From a bacterium (lineage in GTDB: Bacteria; CAYTYR01; UBA6262), in NCBI GenBank assembly GCA_028712365.1, contig JAQTQE010000013.1, forward strand, positions 5,338-46,146: a stretch of 40,809 bases of DNA. The letters run 5' to 3'. Below are positions 15,540 through 24,683 of this stretch, in pieces. Every line of letters starts with the position of its first letter. The stretch's first letter is position 1. The position numbers and the translations under genes are program-made. The notes below the pieces were generated by a model, which saw only the letters and a list, made by a program, of their open reading frames with translations, was not told the DNA's origin and did no database searches.

Positions 15540-16052
15540 CTATTCTTTCAGTAACATCTTCCTGATCGCCTGGCCAAACGCGGCAGCCGCCGCCGGGCCA
15601 TTAGCGGTAACCAGGCAGCCGTCAATTTCAATATCTTTGCCGGTATAATGAGCTCCATTTTTTTCGATCATTTCCGCTTCCGCCGGGAAACTGGTTACTT
15701 TCTTCCCGGTGATCACACCAGCCTGGGCCAATATGCCGGTAGCGCTGCAAATAGAAGCTAATATTTTATTTTGCTCTTTCGCCCTCCTGGCTAAAGCCAG
15801 CGCGTCCGGATCATTAAAATAATCCCTGGAACCGCTGCCGCCGACAAAAATTACGGCCGCATAATCTTCTGCCCGGCTGTCCCGCAGTAAAATATCCGGC
15901 TCTACCGTAGAACCTAATTTACCGGTCGCCGGATCAAGACTGGAAGACGCAGTGATCACTTTGATCCCGGCGGATTCAAATATCTCTTTGGGTTGCAGGT
16001 ACTCTTCGTCACGAAATATTTCGTGAGCGATGACCATCAATACTTTTTTCAT
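15540..16052 (-). CDS. DJ-1/PfpI family protein
   Basis: A 170-residue class I glutamine amidotransferase-like protein. The nucleophile elbow is ASICSATGILAQAG with Cys102, and FVGGSGSRDYFNDP matches the family. Members act as chaperone, glyoxalase/deglycase or protease-like enzymes; the sequence does not decide. I take the ATG at 16052, one base after the preceding stop (TAA-A-ATG), over a TTG four codons earlier that overlaps that gene. It forms an operon with the phosphoglycerate mutase and the spermidine synthase-like gene. Confidence 0.88.
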   Translation of the reverse strand: MKKVLMVIAHEIFRDEEYLQPKEIFESAGIKVITASSSLDPATGKLGSTVEPDILLRDSRAEDYAAVIFVGGSGSRDYFNDPDALALARRAKEQNKILASICSATGILAQAGVITGKKVTSFPAEAEMIEKNGAHYTGKDIEIDGCLVTANGPAAAAAFGQAIRKMLLKE

Positions 16053-16053
16053 T

Positions 16054-17259
16054 TTAAGCGCCAAATTTATTCAGCTTTAAAGCATTAGCCAGCATTAACT
16101 GCATTGCATCACATGCCGGGAACCGTCCGATGATCCCCCGGGCACATTCATTCTCGGTAAAAGCCTGCAGACTGTCTTTTCTTTCCCATTGCGCGCGCAG
16201 GATGAAAGGATTGGGATGCCAGGAATGGCCCTTCAGCACCGCCGGAGTAGAATGATCCCCGGTCACAGCAATTACCGCCGGATTCAGCTCCAGCAACTGG
16301 GGCAGGTTCTGGTCCAATTCTTCGATAATATGGACTTTGTTCTCAAAATTACCATCTTCACCGTAAGAATCTGTTTTCTTGATATGCACATAGAAAAAGT
16401 CATAATTATCCCATTGTTCCTTAAGGGTCTTAAATTCAGAAGCAATAGTATCACCGGTCGGCAGGATCTTCATCCCCACCAGGCTGGCCAGTCCTTTATA
16501 CATTGGATAAGTGGCGATACAGGCCGGGGTCAGCTTAAAAAGTTCCGTCATGGAAGGAATATGCGGTACTTTAGCGATCCCGCGCAACAAAACCGTATTA
16601 GCCGGATGATGGCTCTTTAAGATAATATTAGCTTCCTTGATGAACTTATTGACAATGTCGCTGGCCTTTTTATTTTCCGGCGCCGGGGCTTCGGTAAACT
16701 TAATTTTCAATCCTTCTTTCTGGGGATCGGCGTCACTCAACGGCCCCTGCAATCCCTCACCACGGAAAACAATAACGAAGCGATGCTCTTTACCTGGCTT
16801 GATGAATACTTCCACATCATCGATCTTCTTGATCTTATTCTGCAATGCGGCGCAGATCTCTTCATTTTTAGCTGTAGGTATGCGTCCCGCTCGCCGGTCA
16901 GTGATCACCTGGTCATCATTCATGGTAGCAAAATTCCCACGCGCCGCCAAGTCCCGGTTGGTCAATTCAAAACCAATGCCCGCTGCTTCCAGTACGCCGC
17001 GGCCAATATCAAATTTAAGCGGATCATAACCAAAGATCGCCAGGTGCGAAGGCCCGCTGCCCGGAGTGATCCCCGGATTGATCGGATCAGTTAAGCCGCC
17101 AATGGAACCTTGGGCTAATTTATCCAAATTCGGTTTACGCGCTGTTTCCAGCTCAGTTTTACCGTTAAGCGGCAAACCGCCTACGCCATCCATGATCAAC
17201 AATACTATTTTGGAATTAGTTTTTACCGCCAAGGACTGCATCACTTTTTCTGGGATCAT
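16054..17259 (-). CDS. apgM: 2,3-bisphosphoglycerate-independent phosphoglycerate mutase, archaeal type
   Basis: Interconverts 3- and 2-phosphoglycerate in glycolysis and gluconeogenesis. It belongs to the ApgM branch of the alkaline phosphatase superfamily: metal motif LLIMDGVGG (Asp24), and nucleophile segment TPGSGPSHLAIFGYDP (66-80), with later TGDHSTPAVLKGHSWHP supplying metal ligands. The frame stays open 41 codons further upstream, but those residues do not resemble the family. The ATG at 17259 is preceded by AGGAGG (12 bases away) and gives the usual ~400 residues. A dispersed repeat lies just upstream. Confidence 0.92.
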   Translation of the reverse strand: MIPEKVMQSLAVKTNSKIVLLIMDGVGGLPLNGKTELETARKPNLDKLAQGSIGGLTDPINPGITPGSGPSHLAIFGYDPLKFDIGRGVLEAAGIGFELTNRDLAARGNFATMNDDQVITDRRAGRIPTAKNEEICAALQNKIKKIDDVEVFIKPGKEHRFVIVFRGEGLQGPLSDADPQKEGLKIKFTEAPAPENKKASDIVNKFIKEANIILKSHHPANTVLLRGIAKVPHIPSMTELFKLTPACIATYPMYKGLASLVGMKILPTGDTIASEFKTLKEQWDNYDFFYVHIKKTDSYGEDGNFENKVHIIEELDQNLPQLLELNPAVIAVTGDHSTPAVLKGHSWHPNPFILRAQWERKDSLQAFTENECARGIIGRFPACDAMQLMLANALKLNKFGA

Positions 17260-17327
17260 TTTTCGGTAAATCCTCCTATTTTTATAAATTTCGTTAGTAA
17301 ACCAGAATCCAAAGTTTGTATTAGCTT

Positions 17328-17455
17328 TTGAGAACAGAGACGTAAAAGTTCGATATTTTTCTGCATAAAAAATTATGAGCATACTCGCAGTGGTATGTAA
17401 ATAATTTTTTAGAAAGAAAAATGAGGAAATTTTATGTCGAATTCCGCAACCTAAT
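17328..17455 (+). repeat. ~120-bp dispersed repeat, copy A
   Basis: Within the 293-base gap between apgM and the lipoprotein gene. About 120 bases match 34335-34462 (on the other strand) at roughly 75-80% identity, with long perfect blocks ATATTTTTCTG, GAGCATACTC, AGAAAAATGA and TTTTATGTCGAATTC. A weak 37-codon reading frame begins inside it (17421-17534). Nothing else was recognised in the gap. Confidence 0.8.
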
Positions 17456-17534
17456 GCAAATTTTGGATGAAAAAATAGCCAGGGATAAAATTCTCACCCT
17501 GACTGACCTGCTAAGTGCCGGTATCGTTTATTAG
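17421..17534 (+). other. Possible 37-codon ORF starting in repeat copy A
   Basis: An open frame ATG...TAG encoding a small charged peptide that begins MRKFYVEFRN and ends AGIVY. It has only a weak AGAAAG ribosome site. Its first ten codons are inside the dispersed repeat; the other copy keeps the segment FYVEF in one frame but has lost a base near the start. It could be the remnant of a larger gene or chance. Low confidence as a gene. Confidence 0.2.
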
Positions 17535-17552
17535 AAACTTCTCTGCGGGCGT

Positions 17553-18116
17553 TTATTCCAGTGTCTTGACCTTCTGGATGAGGGAGAGCATTTCGTCTTC
17601 CTGTTTCTGGTTGCCAGCGCCTTTAAACCTTTCTTTTAAATAAGCCAGCGCTGTTTCCTTGTATACGCAGGGCAGTGTTTTAAAGGCGGCTATTTTCCAC
17701 AGGTTCCGTTCTTTCACCAGATTAAACTCCACCAGGAACGGCATATCTTCCACATATACATCAGCCTTGTCCACGTTTAAGGTAGCCATATAATCATAGA
17801 TCACATACACTGTTGCCGTATCGCCTTTTTCAATGGTCTGTTGGATCTTATAATCACGGATCAGGTAAATATAATTCCAACCCAGCTCAGGAGGACTATT
17901 AACTGAATAATACCTGGAAGTTAACTCGGCGGTATCCGCGGTTAACCGGGAACCGTACGCGTCTGCTTTGCAGTATTCATACACTACCAGGTCCGGCTTC
18001 GAAGGATATCCTGAAATCGAGAGAACCTGCCTGTTGGCACTGGTCGTGGTACCAGTAGTAGTAGCACAGGAACACAATGTGAACGTGGCTATTATAATTA
18101 AAAATATCTTTGTCAT
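17553..18116 (-). CDS. Predicted lipoprotein, unknown function
   Basis: From the ATG at 18116 (GGAG seven bases upstream) it is 187 residues; an upstream in-frame extension lacks a ribosome site. The N-terminus MTKIFLIIIATFTLCSC is a lipoprotein signal with lipobox LCSC, and Thr/Ser follow as a linker. The mature part has mixed strands and helices (about 30-185) in a pattern like NTF2-type or DUF4878-type domains (DTATVYVIYDYMATL, NLWKIAAFKTLP), but I cannot name it. It lies 60 bases after hydF and may be the last gene of the hydrogenase operon; the link may be accidental. Confidence 0.65.
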   Translation of the reverse strand: MTKIFLIIIATFTLCSCATTTGTTTSANRQVLSISGYPSKPDLVVYEYCKADAYGSRLTADTAELTSRYYSVNSPPELGWNYIYLIRDYKIQQTIEKGDTATVYVIYDYMATLNVDKADVYVEDMPFLVEFNLVKERNLWKIAAFKTLPCVYKETALAYLKERFKGAGNQKQEDEMLSLIQKVKTLE

Positions 18117-18176
18117 CTCTTTACTCCTGTAATCATTTAAGCATAAAGCCAAAAATATTTCAAGTAAAATATTTCG

Positions 18177-19424
18177 CTATTTATTTTTTGCGGCTTGCCG
18201 GTAGGCGGCCAAGGCCGCGGGGAAAGGAGCTAAAACTCTCTCCAATACGCCTTGAACAAAAGAAATACTTAATCCATAATTAGTCACTGGAACGCCCTGT
18301 GCCTGAGCCTGGTGTATACGAGAAAGCATCTGCCGTTTATTGATCATGCAGCCACCGCAATGGATGACCAGCTTATACTCCCGCAGGTTCTCCGGAAAAT
18401 CATTTCCGGCAGAAACATCGATCTGCAGGTCTCCGCCAATATACTGCCGCAACCAGCGCGGGATCTTGACCCGGGCAATGTCATCTTCCACAGGATGATG
18501 GCTGCACGCTTCCGCGATCAGGACCTTATCACCGGCTTTCAACTTTTTTATCGTGCTTACTCCGCGCGCCGCCTCTACCAGGTCACTGCGCTGACGGGCG
18601 AAAAGTATGGAAAAAGTAGTACACTTTATATTGCTAGGAGTATCAGCTACCATTTTCAAGACTACCTGAGAGTCACACACGACCAATTCCGGAGGATTCT
18701 GGAGATTAGCCAAGACACTGGCGTATTCCCTTTCTTTAACCACCAAGGCGGCGGCGTCATTGTCCAGGGCATCCCGGATAGTCTGGACTTGCGGCAGGAT
18801 TAACCGTCCTTTGGGCGCTTCCAGATCTAGCGGTACGACCAGCACTACTATCCCGCCGGGTTTTAGCAGATCACCAACCAGTGGCGGTGGATTGAGAAAT
18901 TCATCCGGCACTATCTCTAATAAGTATTTCTTCAATTCATTTAAAGTCATTTCGCGCCGCGCCGTACCCAAACTCGCCGTTAAAATGACCCGGGGACTTC
19001 TCTCTTTCACTTTTTTTAAGAATTCCCCGCCGGGCGTTTTAAGGTCTGTTTTATTGATGATAATTATACAGGGCAGACCGCGGTGTTCCGCTTCTGTTAT
19101 TATCTCCTCTTCAAATTCAGACCAGTAATCCGGTTCAATGATCAGCAGGATCACGTCAGCCCGGTCAAATATTTTATGGGATTTTTTTATCCTCAACTCC
19201 GCCAATAGTGAACGGTCATCGATACCGGCCGTATCCAGAAAAACCACCGGCCCGACCGGCAACAATTCCATGGTTTTTTCCACGACATCAGTGGTCGTGC
19301 CGGGCAAAGGGGAGATAATGGCAACGTCCTGGCCGGCGGCCAAATTCAGGAAACTTGATTTACCGACATTGGTCCGGCCAAAAATACCAATATGCAATCT
19401 AAGGGCTTTAGGTGTTTTGTTCAT
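18177..19424 (-). CDS. hydF: [FeFe]-hydrogenase maturation GTPase HydF
   Basis: Scaffold that assembles the 2Fe precursor of the H-cluster and hands it to HydA. The 415-residue protein has an N-terminal GTPase domain: P-loop GRTNVGKSS (16-24), TTT switch near 43-45, DTAG, NKTD. The C-terminal cluster domain has CxH (Cys307, His309) and HCxxC (355-359), the HydF [4Fe-4S] signature. Its ATG lies inside the end of the aspartase gene (17-base overlap). Together with hydE and hydG upstream it completes the maturation set. Confidence 0.96.
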   Translation of the reverse strand: MNKTPKALRLHIGIFGRTNVGKSSFLNLAAGQDVAIISPLPGTTTDVVEKTMELLPVGPVVFLDTAGIDDRSLLAELRIKKSHKIFDRADVILLIIEPDYWSEFEEEIITEAEHRGLPCIIIINKTDLKTPGGEFLKKVKERSPRVILTASLGTARREMTLNELKKYLLEIVPDEFLNPPPLVGDLLKPGGIVVLVVPLDLEAPKGRLILPQVQTIRDALDNDAAALVVKEREYASVLANLQNPPELVVCDSQVVLKMVADTPSNIKCTTFSILFARQRSDLVEAARGVSTIKKLKAGDKVLIAEACSHHPVEDDIARVKIPRWLRQYIGGDLQIDVSAGNDFPENLREYKLVIHCGGCMINKRQMLSRIHQAQAQGVPVTNYGLSISFVQGVLERVLAPFPAALAAYRQAAKNK

Positions 19425-20793
19425 CTGCGTAACCCAGAGCGGACAGATTATAAGGAGAGAGGGTTTTATCTACCAAATCCCGGCCTAATTTTTTATTCAA
19501 GAATTCCCGGAAGCTCGTCTGCCGGTCAGCTTGCCATTCTGCCAGCAATAGACTGGCCTGGTCATAACTAAGTACGGGAAGAAAAGCAGTGATCAGGGTA
19601 GGACTATGGGAAAGGTACTCACGGCATTTTTCCGGATCGGCTTTTATCCCGGCGACATGCCTGGCCAGCATTTGACAGGTTCCGGTCAACAGCTCTACCG
19701 CTTCCAGTAAACTTTCCGCCAACAAAGGCAAAAATTCATTTATCTGTAAATTACTCCGGACCGCGGACGCGGTTACCAGGTTATCAGCGGCGATCACTTT
19801 CAAGCCAGCCTGGATAACAGCCTCCAGTATGACTGGATTTATTTTACCCGGCATGATAGAAGAACCGACTTGCGCTTTGGGCAATTCTATTTCCCCCAGC
19901 AGGTTCAGCAGTCTTAAGTCATTACTGATCTTGATCAGGTTGACCGCTTGGGCTTTCAATATCCCTGCTACTTCCACGAAACTGTCGCTATTAGCGGTCT
20001 GGTCCACCGCGTTCTCAGCGCGGGAAATCCCTAAGCCGGTCAGTTCACGTAATTTGTCAATTACCAGGAATATATAACTTCTGGGCGCGGTTAAACCGGT
20101 ACCTACCGCCGTACCGCCGATATTGACCACGCGTATTCTTTCCTCGCACTTGAAGGTGCGCCAGCGATCACGCGCTACCGCTTCCGCGAAAGCGGAAAAC
20201 TCGGCTCCTAGGGTCAGGGGCACGGCTTCCTGCATTTCCGTGCGGCCGATCTTGACGATCTCCGCAAACTCTTTCTCTTTCTTCTGGAGCTCTCCTTGTA
20301 ACTGCGCGGCAGCCGGGCTCAATTCCCGGAGACCGAATATGACTGCTACCTTCAGAGCCGTAGGATAAACATCGTTCGTGGATTGATGCAGGTTTACATC
20401 AGCCAGAGGATGGATCAAAGAATAGTCGCCTGGTTTGCCGCCGGATAATTCACTGGCCCGGTTGGCAATAACCTCATTTACGTTCATGTTGGTTGAAGTT
20501 CCCGCTCCACCCTGCAGGGCATCCAGGGGAAACTGATCAGACCATTGGCCGGCCAGTATTTCATCACAAGCCGCTATAATGGTTACCGCTTTGGCTTCTG
20601 TTAAAAAACCTAATTCCCGGTTAGCCTGACAAGCCGCTTTCTTGACCATAACAATAGCTCTGACCAGCGGCCAACTGACTTTTCTGCCGCTGAGGGCAAA
20701 ATTCTCCAGCGCTCGCTGGGTATGAATACCCCAATAAACGTTACCAGGAATTTGCTTCTCCCCTAAACTATCCTTTTCTATCCTGAATTCCAT
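19408..20793 (-). CDS. aspA: Aspartate ammonia-lyase (aspartase/fumarase family)
   Basis: Probably splits aspartate to fumarate and ammonia. The 461-residue protein has the superfamily signature GSSIMPGKINPV, the N-terminal PGNVYWGIHTQRALENF, the GGAGTSTNMNVNEVIANRA loop and HQSTNDVYPTA. Aspartase and class II fumarase are close relatives; the sequence fits aspartase better but is not proof. It is locked between hndD (20 bases upstream) and hydF (17-base overlap), so it is made with the H-cluster machinery. Inference: it may supply ammonia for the azadithiolate bridge of the H-cluster, an idea already raised for other hyd operons. Confidence 0.85.
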   Translation of the reverse strand: MEFRIEKDSLGEKQIPGNVYWGIHTQRALENFALSGRKVSWPLVRAIVMVKKAACQANRELGFLTEAKAVTIIAACDEILAGQWSDQFPLDALQGGAGTSTNMNVNEVIANRASELSGGKPGDYSLIHPLADVNLHQSTNDVYPTALKVAVIFGLRELSPAAAQLQGELQKKEKEFAEIVKIGRTEMQEAVPLTLGAEFSAFAEAVARDRWRTFKCEERIRVVNIGGTAVGTGLTAPRSYIFLVIDKLRELTGLGISRAENAVDQTANSDSFVEVAGILKAQAVNLIKISNDLRLLNLLGEIELPKAQVGSSIMPGKINPVILEAVIQAGLKVIAADNLVTASAVRSNLQINEFLPLLAESLLEAVELLTGTCQMLARHVAGIKADPEKCREYLSHSPTLITAFLPVLSYDQASLLLAEWQADRQTSFREFLNKKLGRDLVDKTLSPYNLSALGYADEQNT

Positions 20794-20813
20794 TCTTGCT
20801 CCTGTCGGCCATA

Positions 20814-22565
20814 CTACCGTTTATAAATCGGCCGGGAGTTATATTTGGTATGCAATAGTTTTTCTGATTTCGGACCAAGCGGTTTTTCCAGGAATTCCGT
20901 ATACAACCGTTTGACATAAGGATTCTGGTGCGAACAACGGATCTGCTTATTAGTGTCATCCTGATACAGGACTTTAGCCCGTTTCAGGCGTAACTCATCA
21001 GTGACCATATACGGCTGCCCGCCGCCGCCCACACACCCGCCGGGGCAAGCCATTACCTCGATAAAATGATATGGCAATTCCTGGTTATTATTCTTGGCTT
21101 CCCTTACTTTTGTTAACACTTGTTCGACATTTTCCAAACCATGGGCAATAGCGATCCTGATCTTCTTGCCGGCTACCTCTATTTCTGTTTCCTTAACCCC
21201 TTTTAAACCACGGACACTCTCAAATTCAACCTTGCCGAGTTCAGTACCGGTGACAAAATAATAAGCGGTACGCAAAGCTGCTTCCATGACGCCGCCGGTC
21301 GCGCCAAAAATAACACCAGCGCCGGCATATTCTCCCAGCATGCTGTCAGCTTCTTCATCCGGCAGGCTCAGGAAATCAATACCCGCCTGTTTGATCATCC
21401 TGGCTAATTCCCGGGTGGACAAGACAATATCGATATCCTGAAAACCAGAAGCAGACATCTCATTACTGCGGGTAATTTCATATTTCTTAGCCGTGCACGG
21501 CATGATGGAAACCATCGTGATCTTAGCCGGATCAATACTGTTTTTTTGGGCATAATAAGTTTTGGATAACACGCCCAGGATCTCGTGCGGTGATTTACAC
21601 GAAGAAAAATGCTCGATCATATCACTATGAAATTTCTCCATAAAATCAACCCAGGCCGGGCAACAGGAAGTGATCAGGGGCAAAGGTTTAGTTCCTTTGA
21701 TCAGCCTTTCCTCAAATTCGCTGGCTTCTTCCATGATCGTGACATCAGCCGCGAAATTAGTATCGAAGACGGCTTTGAACCCTAACCTGCGGAGCAAGGC
21801 ATATAATTGTTTGGTCATATTTTTACCGGTCAGGCCAAAAGCCTCGCCGATAGAGGCCCGCACAGCCGGGGCGATCTGCACTACGCAATACTTCTCCGGG
21901 TCAAGCAGCGCTTCCCAAACTTTACCAATATCATCCTGCTCCACGATCGCGCCGGTCGGACAGTGAGCTGAGCATTGTCCGCATCGGACACAGGGAGAAT
22001 CAGCCAATAATATATCCCCAGCCGGAGAGATCCTGGTCTGCATACCACGTTCCAGGAAGGATAAAGCCCAAACATCCTGCCCGTTCTGGCAAACATCGAC
22101 ACATCGTCCGCAAAGAATACATTTTTGCGGTTCCAATTCCACCGCTTTCGTAGAATTATCGATCGGTAAGTCCCGCAAAACCTGGGTAAAAGGACTTTGC
22201 CTGATGCCGAAATCCGCGACTAACTTTTGCAGTTCACAATCATTATTACGGTCGCATTTCAGGCAATCATTAGGGTGATTGGAAAGTATCAGTTCCAGCA
22301 CGGTCCGGCGGATGTCGACTATCTCCGGATCATGAGTTATAATATCCATGCCCTCATCCAGCGGCGTACAACAGGCCCGCAACATCTTGTTCGACCCTTT
22401 TATCCTGACGATGCACAAACCGCAGCTGGCCGAGGGTTTCAGGTCGGGATGCTTGCATAAGGTCGGGATCTTTACTTGCACTTTTTTGGCCGCTTCCAGG
22501 ATAGTAGTCCCTTCTTCTGCCCGGATCAAAATTCCATTAATTTTAGCTTTCACGATTTTTTTCAT
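20814..22565 (-). CDS. hndD: [FeFe]-hydrogenase catalytic subunit, HndD/HydA type (set 2)
   Basis: H2-activating subunit of a multimeric, probably electron-bifurcating hydrogenase. The 583 residues run: [2Fe-2S] domain (Cys37, 48, 51, 65/66), His-Cys3 [4Fe-4S] (His97, Cys101, 104, 110), two [4Fe-4S] sites (149-159 and 192-202), then the H-domain. H-cluster motifs are TSCCPAW (299-305), MPCTAKKYE (355-363) and EVMACPGGCVGGGGQP (503-518). All ligands are present, including the adjacent Cys301 that serves proton transfer. It follows hndC by four bases. Confidence 0.96.
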   Translation of the reverse strand: MKKIVKAKINGILIRAEEGTTILEAAKKVQVKIPTLCKHPDLKPSASCGLCIVRIKGSNKMLRACCTPLDEGMDIITHDPEIVDIRRTVLELILSNHPNDCLKCDRNNDCELQKLVADFGIRQSPFTQVLRDLPIDNSTKAVELEPQKCILCGRCVDVCQNGQDVWALSFLERGMQTRISPAGDILLADSPCVRCGQCSAHCPTGAIVEQDDIGKVWEALLDPEKYCVVQIAPAVRASIGEAFGLTGKNMTKQLYALLRRLGFKAVFDTNFAADVTIMEEASEFEERLIKGTKPLPLITSCCPAWVDFMEKFHSDMIEHFSSCKSPHEILGVLSKTYYAQKNSIDPAKITMVSIMPCTAKKYEITRSNEMSASGFQDIDIVLSTRELARMIKQAGIDFLSLPDEEADSMLGEYAGAGVIFGATGGVMEAALRTAYYFVTGTELGKVEFESVRGLKGVKETEIEVAGKKIRIAIAHGLENVEQVLTKVREAKNNNQELPYHFIEVMACPGGCVGGGGQPYMVTDELRLKRAKVLYQDDTNKQIRCSHQNPYVKRLYTEFLEKPLGPKSEKLLHTKYNSRPIYKR

Positions 22566-22569
22566 CTAT

Positions 22570-24312
22570 TTATCCTTTATTAATTGCTTTAAATTTGCAA
22601 ACTTCATAACAACGTCCGCATTTAGTACACTTAGCCGGATCCAATATATAGCCTTGTTCCCGGTTACCGGTAATCGCACCGAACACGCAATTAGTGAGGC
22701 ACAAACCGCATTTCTTGCATTTCTCCGGGATGATCTGATAATTCAACAGATAACGACATTTGCCGGCGACACATTTTTTATCTTCAATATGGCTCTTATA
22801 TTCAGCCGCGAAATATTTCAACGTGGATAGTACCGGATTAGACGCGGTTTGTCCTAAACCGCATAAAGAAGCTTTTTGCATCGCCAGGGCTATTCTCCTC
22901 ATCTTGGCCAGATCACTGGCAGTGCCCTTGCCGCTGGTGATATTTTCCAGCAGGCTTAACATCTGGAATCCGCCGATACGGCAAGGCGCGCACTTGCCGC
23001 AGGATTCTTCGACACAGAATTTCAGATAGAATTTAGCGATGTCCACCAGGCAATCATCCTCATCCATGACGATCATACCGCCGGAGCCCATGATCGATCC
23101 AAGCTTCTGGAGATTTTCATAATCAACTGGTTCGTCCAGGAATTCTTTGGGAATCACGCCACCTGACGGTCCGCCGGTTTGCACCGCCTTGATCCCTTTG
23201 CTTGCTAACATGCCGCCGCCAATATGATAAACAATATCCCGGATAGTAGTACCCATAGGGACTTCGATCAAGCCGGAATTTTTGATCTTGCCGGTCAAGG
23301 CAAAAACTTTTGTTCCTTTGGACTTTTCTGTCCCGATCTTACCGAACCAGGCTCCGCCTTTTAACAGGATCACCGGAATATTAGCTAATGTCTCGACATT
23401 ATTAATTACCGTAGGCTTGCCCCATAAGCCCTTGATCGACGGATATGGCGGCCGCGGCTGAGGTGTCCCGCGTTTGCCTTCAATAGAAGCCAGCAAGGCG
23501 GTTTCTTCGCCGCACACAAAAGCTCCGGCTCCCAACCTGATTTCCACATCAAAAGAAAAATCCGTACCGAGTATATTTTTGCCGAGTAGCCCATATTCAT
23601 AGGCCTGGGCAATGGCTTTTTGGATCCGTTCCACAGCTAGCGGGTATTCGGCCCGGATATAGAAATAGCCCTGGCTGGCGCCGATAGCATAAGCGCCGAT
23701 CATCATCCCTTCGATCACTGAGTGCGGATCACCTTCCAGGACGCTACGATCCATATATGCCCCGGGATCGCCTTCATCCCCGTTACATACTATATATTTC
23801 TGCTCCGCTTTTACCTGCCGGGCGAAATTCCACTTCATCCAGGTCGGATAACCGGCCCCGCCGCGGCCGCGTAAACCGCTGGCTTTCAATTGTTCGATCA
23901 CCTGTTCAGGCTTATATTCAGTGATCACCTTTTTTAAGGCTGCATATCCATCCGCGGCGATATAATCATCAAAATTCTCCGGATCGATCTGGCCGCAATT
24001 GCGCAAGACAATGCGCAGTTGTTTTTCATTGGGCTCGAGAGCCAAACGGTCCAGGACCTTATTGCCCTGGATAGTCTCTGTAATGACAGGCAGAAGGTCG
24101 CTTTCCTGGACCCGGCCGTAGGTCACCTGCCCGGGCAGGATCTTTAATACCAAACCCTGGTCATAAAAACCGATATCAGCCACTCTGACCACCTGCACGC
24201 TATCCTGCAAATTCTGGTCGCGCAGCAAGTTCAGGATCAGGCTGTAATATTCTTTAGTTTTATCGGCAGCGCCGATACTTGTGTCTTTAAGCAGTACGAT
24301 CTTTTTATCCAT
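22570..24312 (-). CDS. hndC: NuoF-like diaphorase subunit HndC/HydB (set 2)
   Basis: FMN- and NAD(P)H-binding subunit of the hydrogenase. The 580 residues comprise a degenerate thioredoxin-like N-terminus (1-95) with no cysteine, the NuoF core (LRGRGGAGYPTWMKW; CNGDEGDPGAYMDRS; FVCGEETALLASIEG), the [4Fe-4S] motif ESCGKCAPCRIGG, and a C-terminal two-cluster ferredoxin domain (CKKCGLCLTNC and CTKCGRCYEVC). The missing N-terminal [2Fe-2S] is presumably replaced by the separate HndB protein encoded just before it. The ATG overlaps the hndB stop by one base. Confidence 0.94.
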   Translation of the reverse strand: MDKKIVLLKDTSIGAADKTKEYYSLILNLLRDQNLQDSVQVVRVADIGFYDQGLVLKILPGQVTYGRVQESDLLPVITETIQGNKVLDRLALEPNEKQLRIVLRNCGQIDPENFDDYIAADGYAALKKVITEYKPEQVIEQLKASGLRGRGGAGYPTWMKWNFARQVKAEQKYIVCNGDEGDPGAYMDRSVLEGDPHSVIEGMMIGAYAIGASQGYFYIRAEYPLAVERIQKAIAQAYEYGLLGKNILGTDFSFDVEIRLGAGAFVCGEETALLASIEGKRGTPQPRPPYPSIKGLWGKPTVINNVETLANIPVILLKGGAWFGKIGTEKSKGTKVFALTGKIKNSGLIEVPMGTTIRDIVYHIGGGMLASKGIKAVQTGGPSGGVIPKEFLDEPVDYENLQKLGSIMGSGGMIVMDEDDCLVDIAKFYLKFCVEESCGKCAPCRIGGFQMLSLLENITSGKGTASDLAKMRRIALAMQKASLCGLGQTASNPVLSTLKYFAAEYKSHIEDKKCVAGKCRYLLNYQIIPEKCKKCGLCLTNCVFGAITGNREQGYILDPAKCTKCGRCYEVCKFKAINKG

Positions 24313-24680
24313 TATTTTCCTACCTTTTTCATTGTTAACGACAAATCAAAAATATAGTCATTTACCAGCATTTTTGTGCCAACATGTTTTTCCAGTATTT
24401 TTATCGCTATGTCTTTATTTACTTTGCCATAGATCACCTGCGGCACTCCTTCGACATGAACTTCCACCAACGGCTCGGCATAACACATACCGAGACAGCC
24501 GCATTTTTTAATATCTACGGTCAGGTTTTTCTTCTTGGCTTCTTCTACGAAAGTCTTATAGACTTCGTCAGCGCCAGCAGCGATCCCGCAAGTGCTCATA
24601 CCGACTTTGATCCAGTTTTTACCAACAGCGGGAATTCCTGTTTTATGCTGGTCGAAGTTCTCTTTGGTTAATTTAATCAT
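24312..24680 (-). CDS. hndB: HndB-like [2Fe-2S] thioredoxin-fold ferredoxin
   Basis: A 122-residue thioredoxin-fold ferredoxin matching HndB of tetrameric hydrogenases. Four cysteines are available: Cys31 in VGMSTCGIAAGADE, and Cys60, Cys62, Cys66 in KKCGCLGMCYAEP. The position of the first Cys of the usual CX4C pair is Lys, as in HndB and in the N-terminus of the set 1 HydB in this window (30-45% alike by eye). It probably carries one electron step between HndA/HndC and HndD. Spacing to hndA is three bases. Confidence 0.88.
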   Translation of the reverse strand: MIKLTKENFDQHKTGIPAVGKNWIKVGMSTCGIAAGADEVYKTFVEEAKKKNLTVDIKKCGCLGMCYAEPLVEVHVEGVPQVIYGKVNKDIAIKILEKHVGTKMLVNDYIFDLSLTMKKVGK

Positions 24681-24683
24681 CTT

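Noticed and set aside
17260-17382. Longer apgM start (41 extra codons)
   Set aside because: Residues do not resemble the family and partly run into the dispersed repeat; AGGAGG precedes the shorter start.
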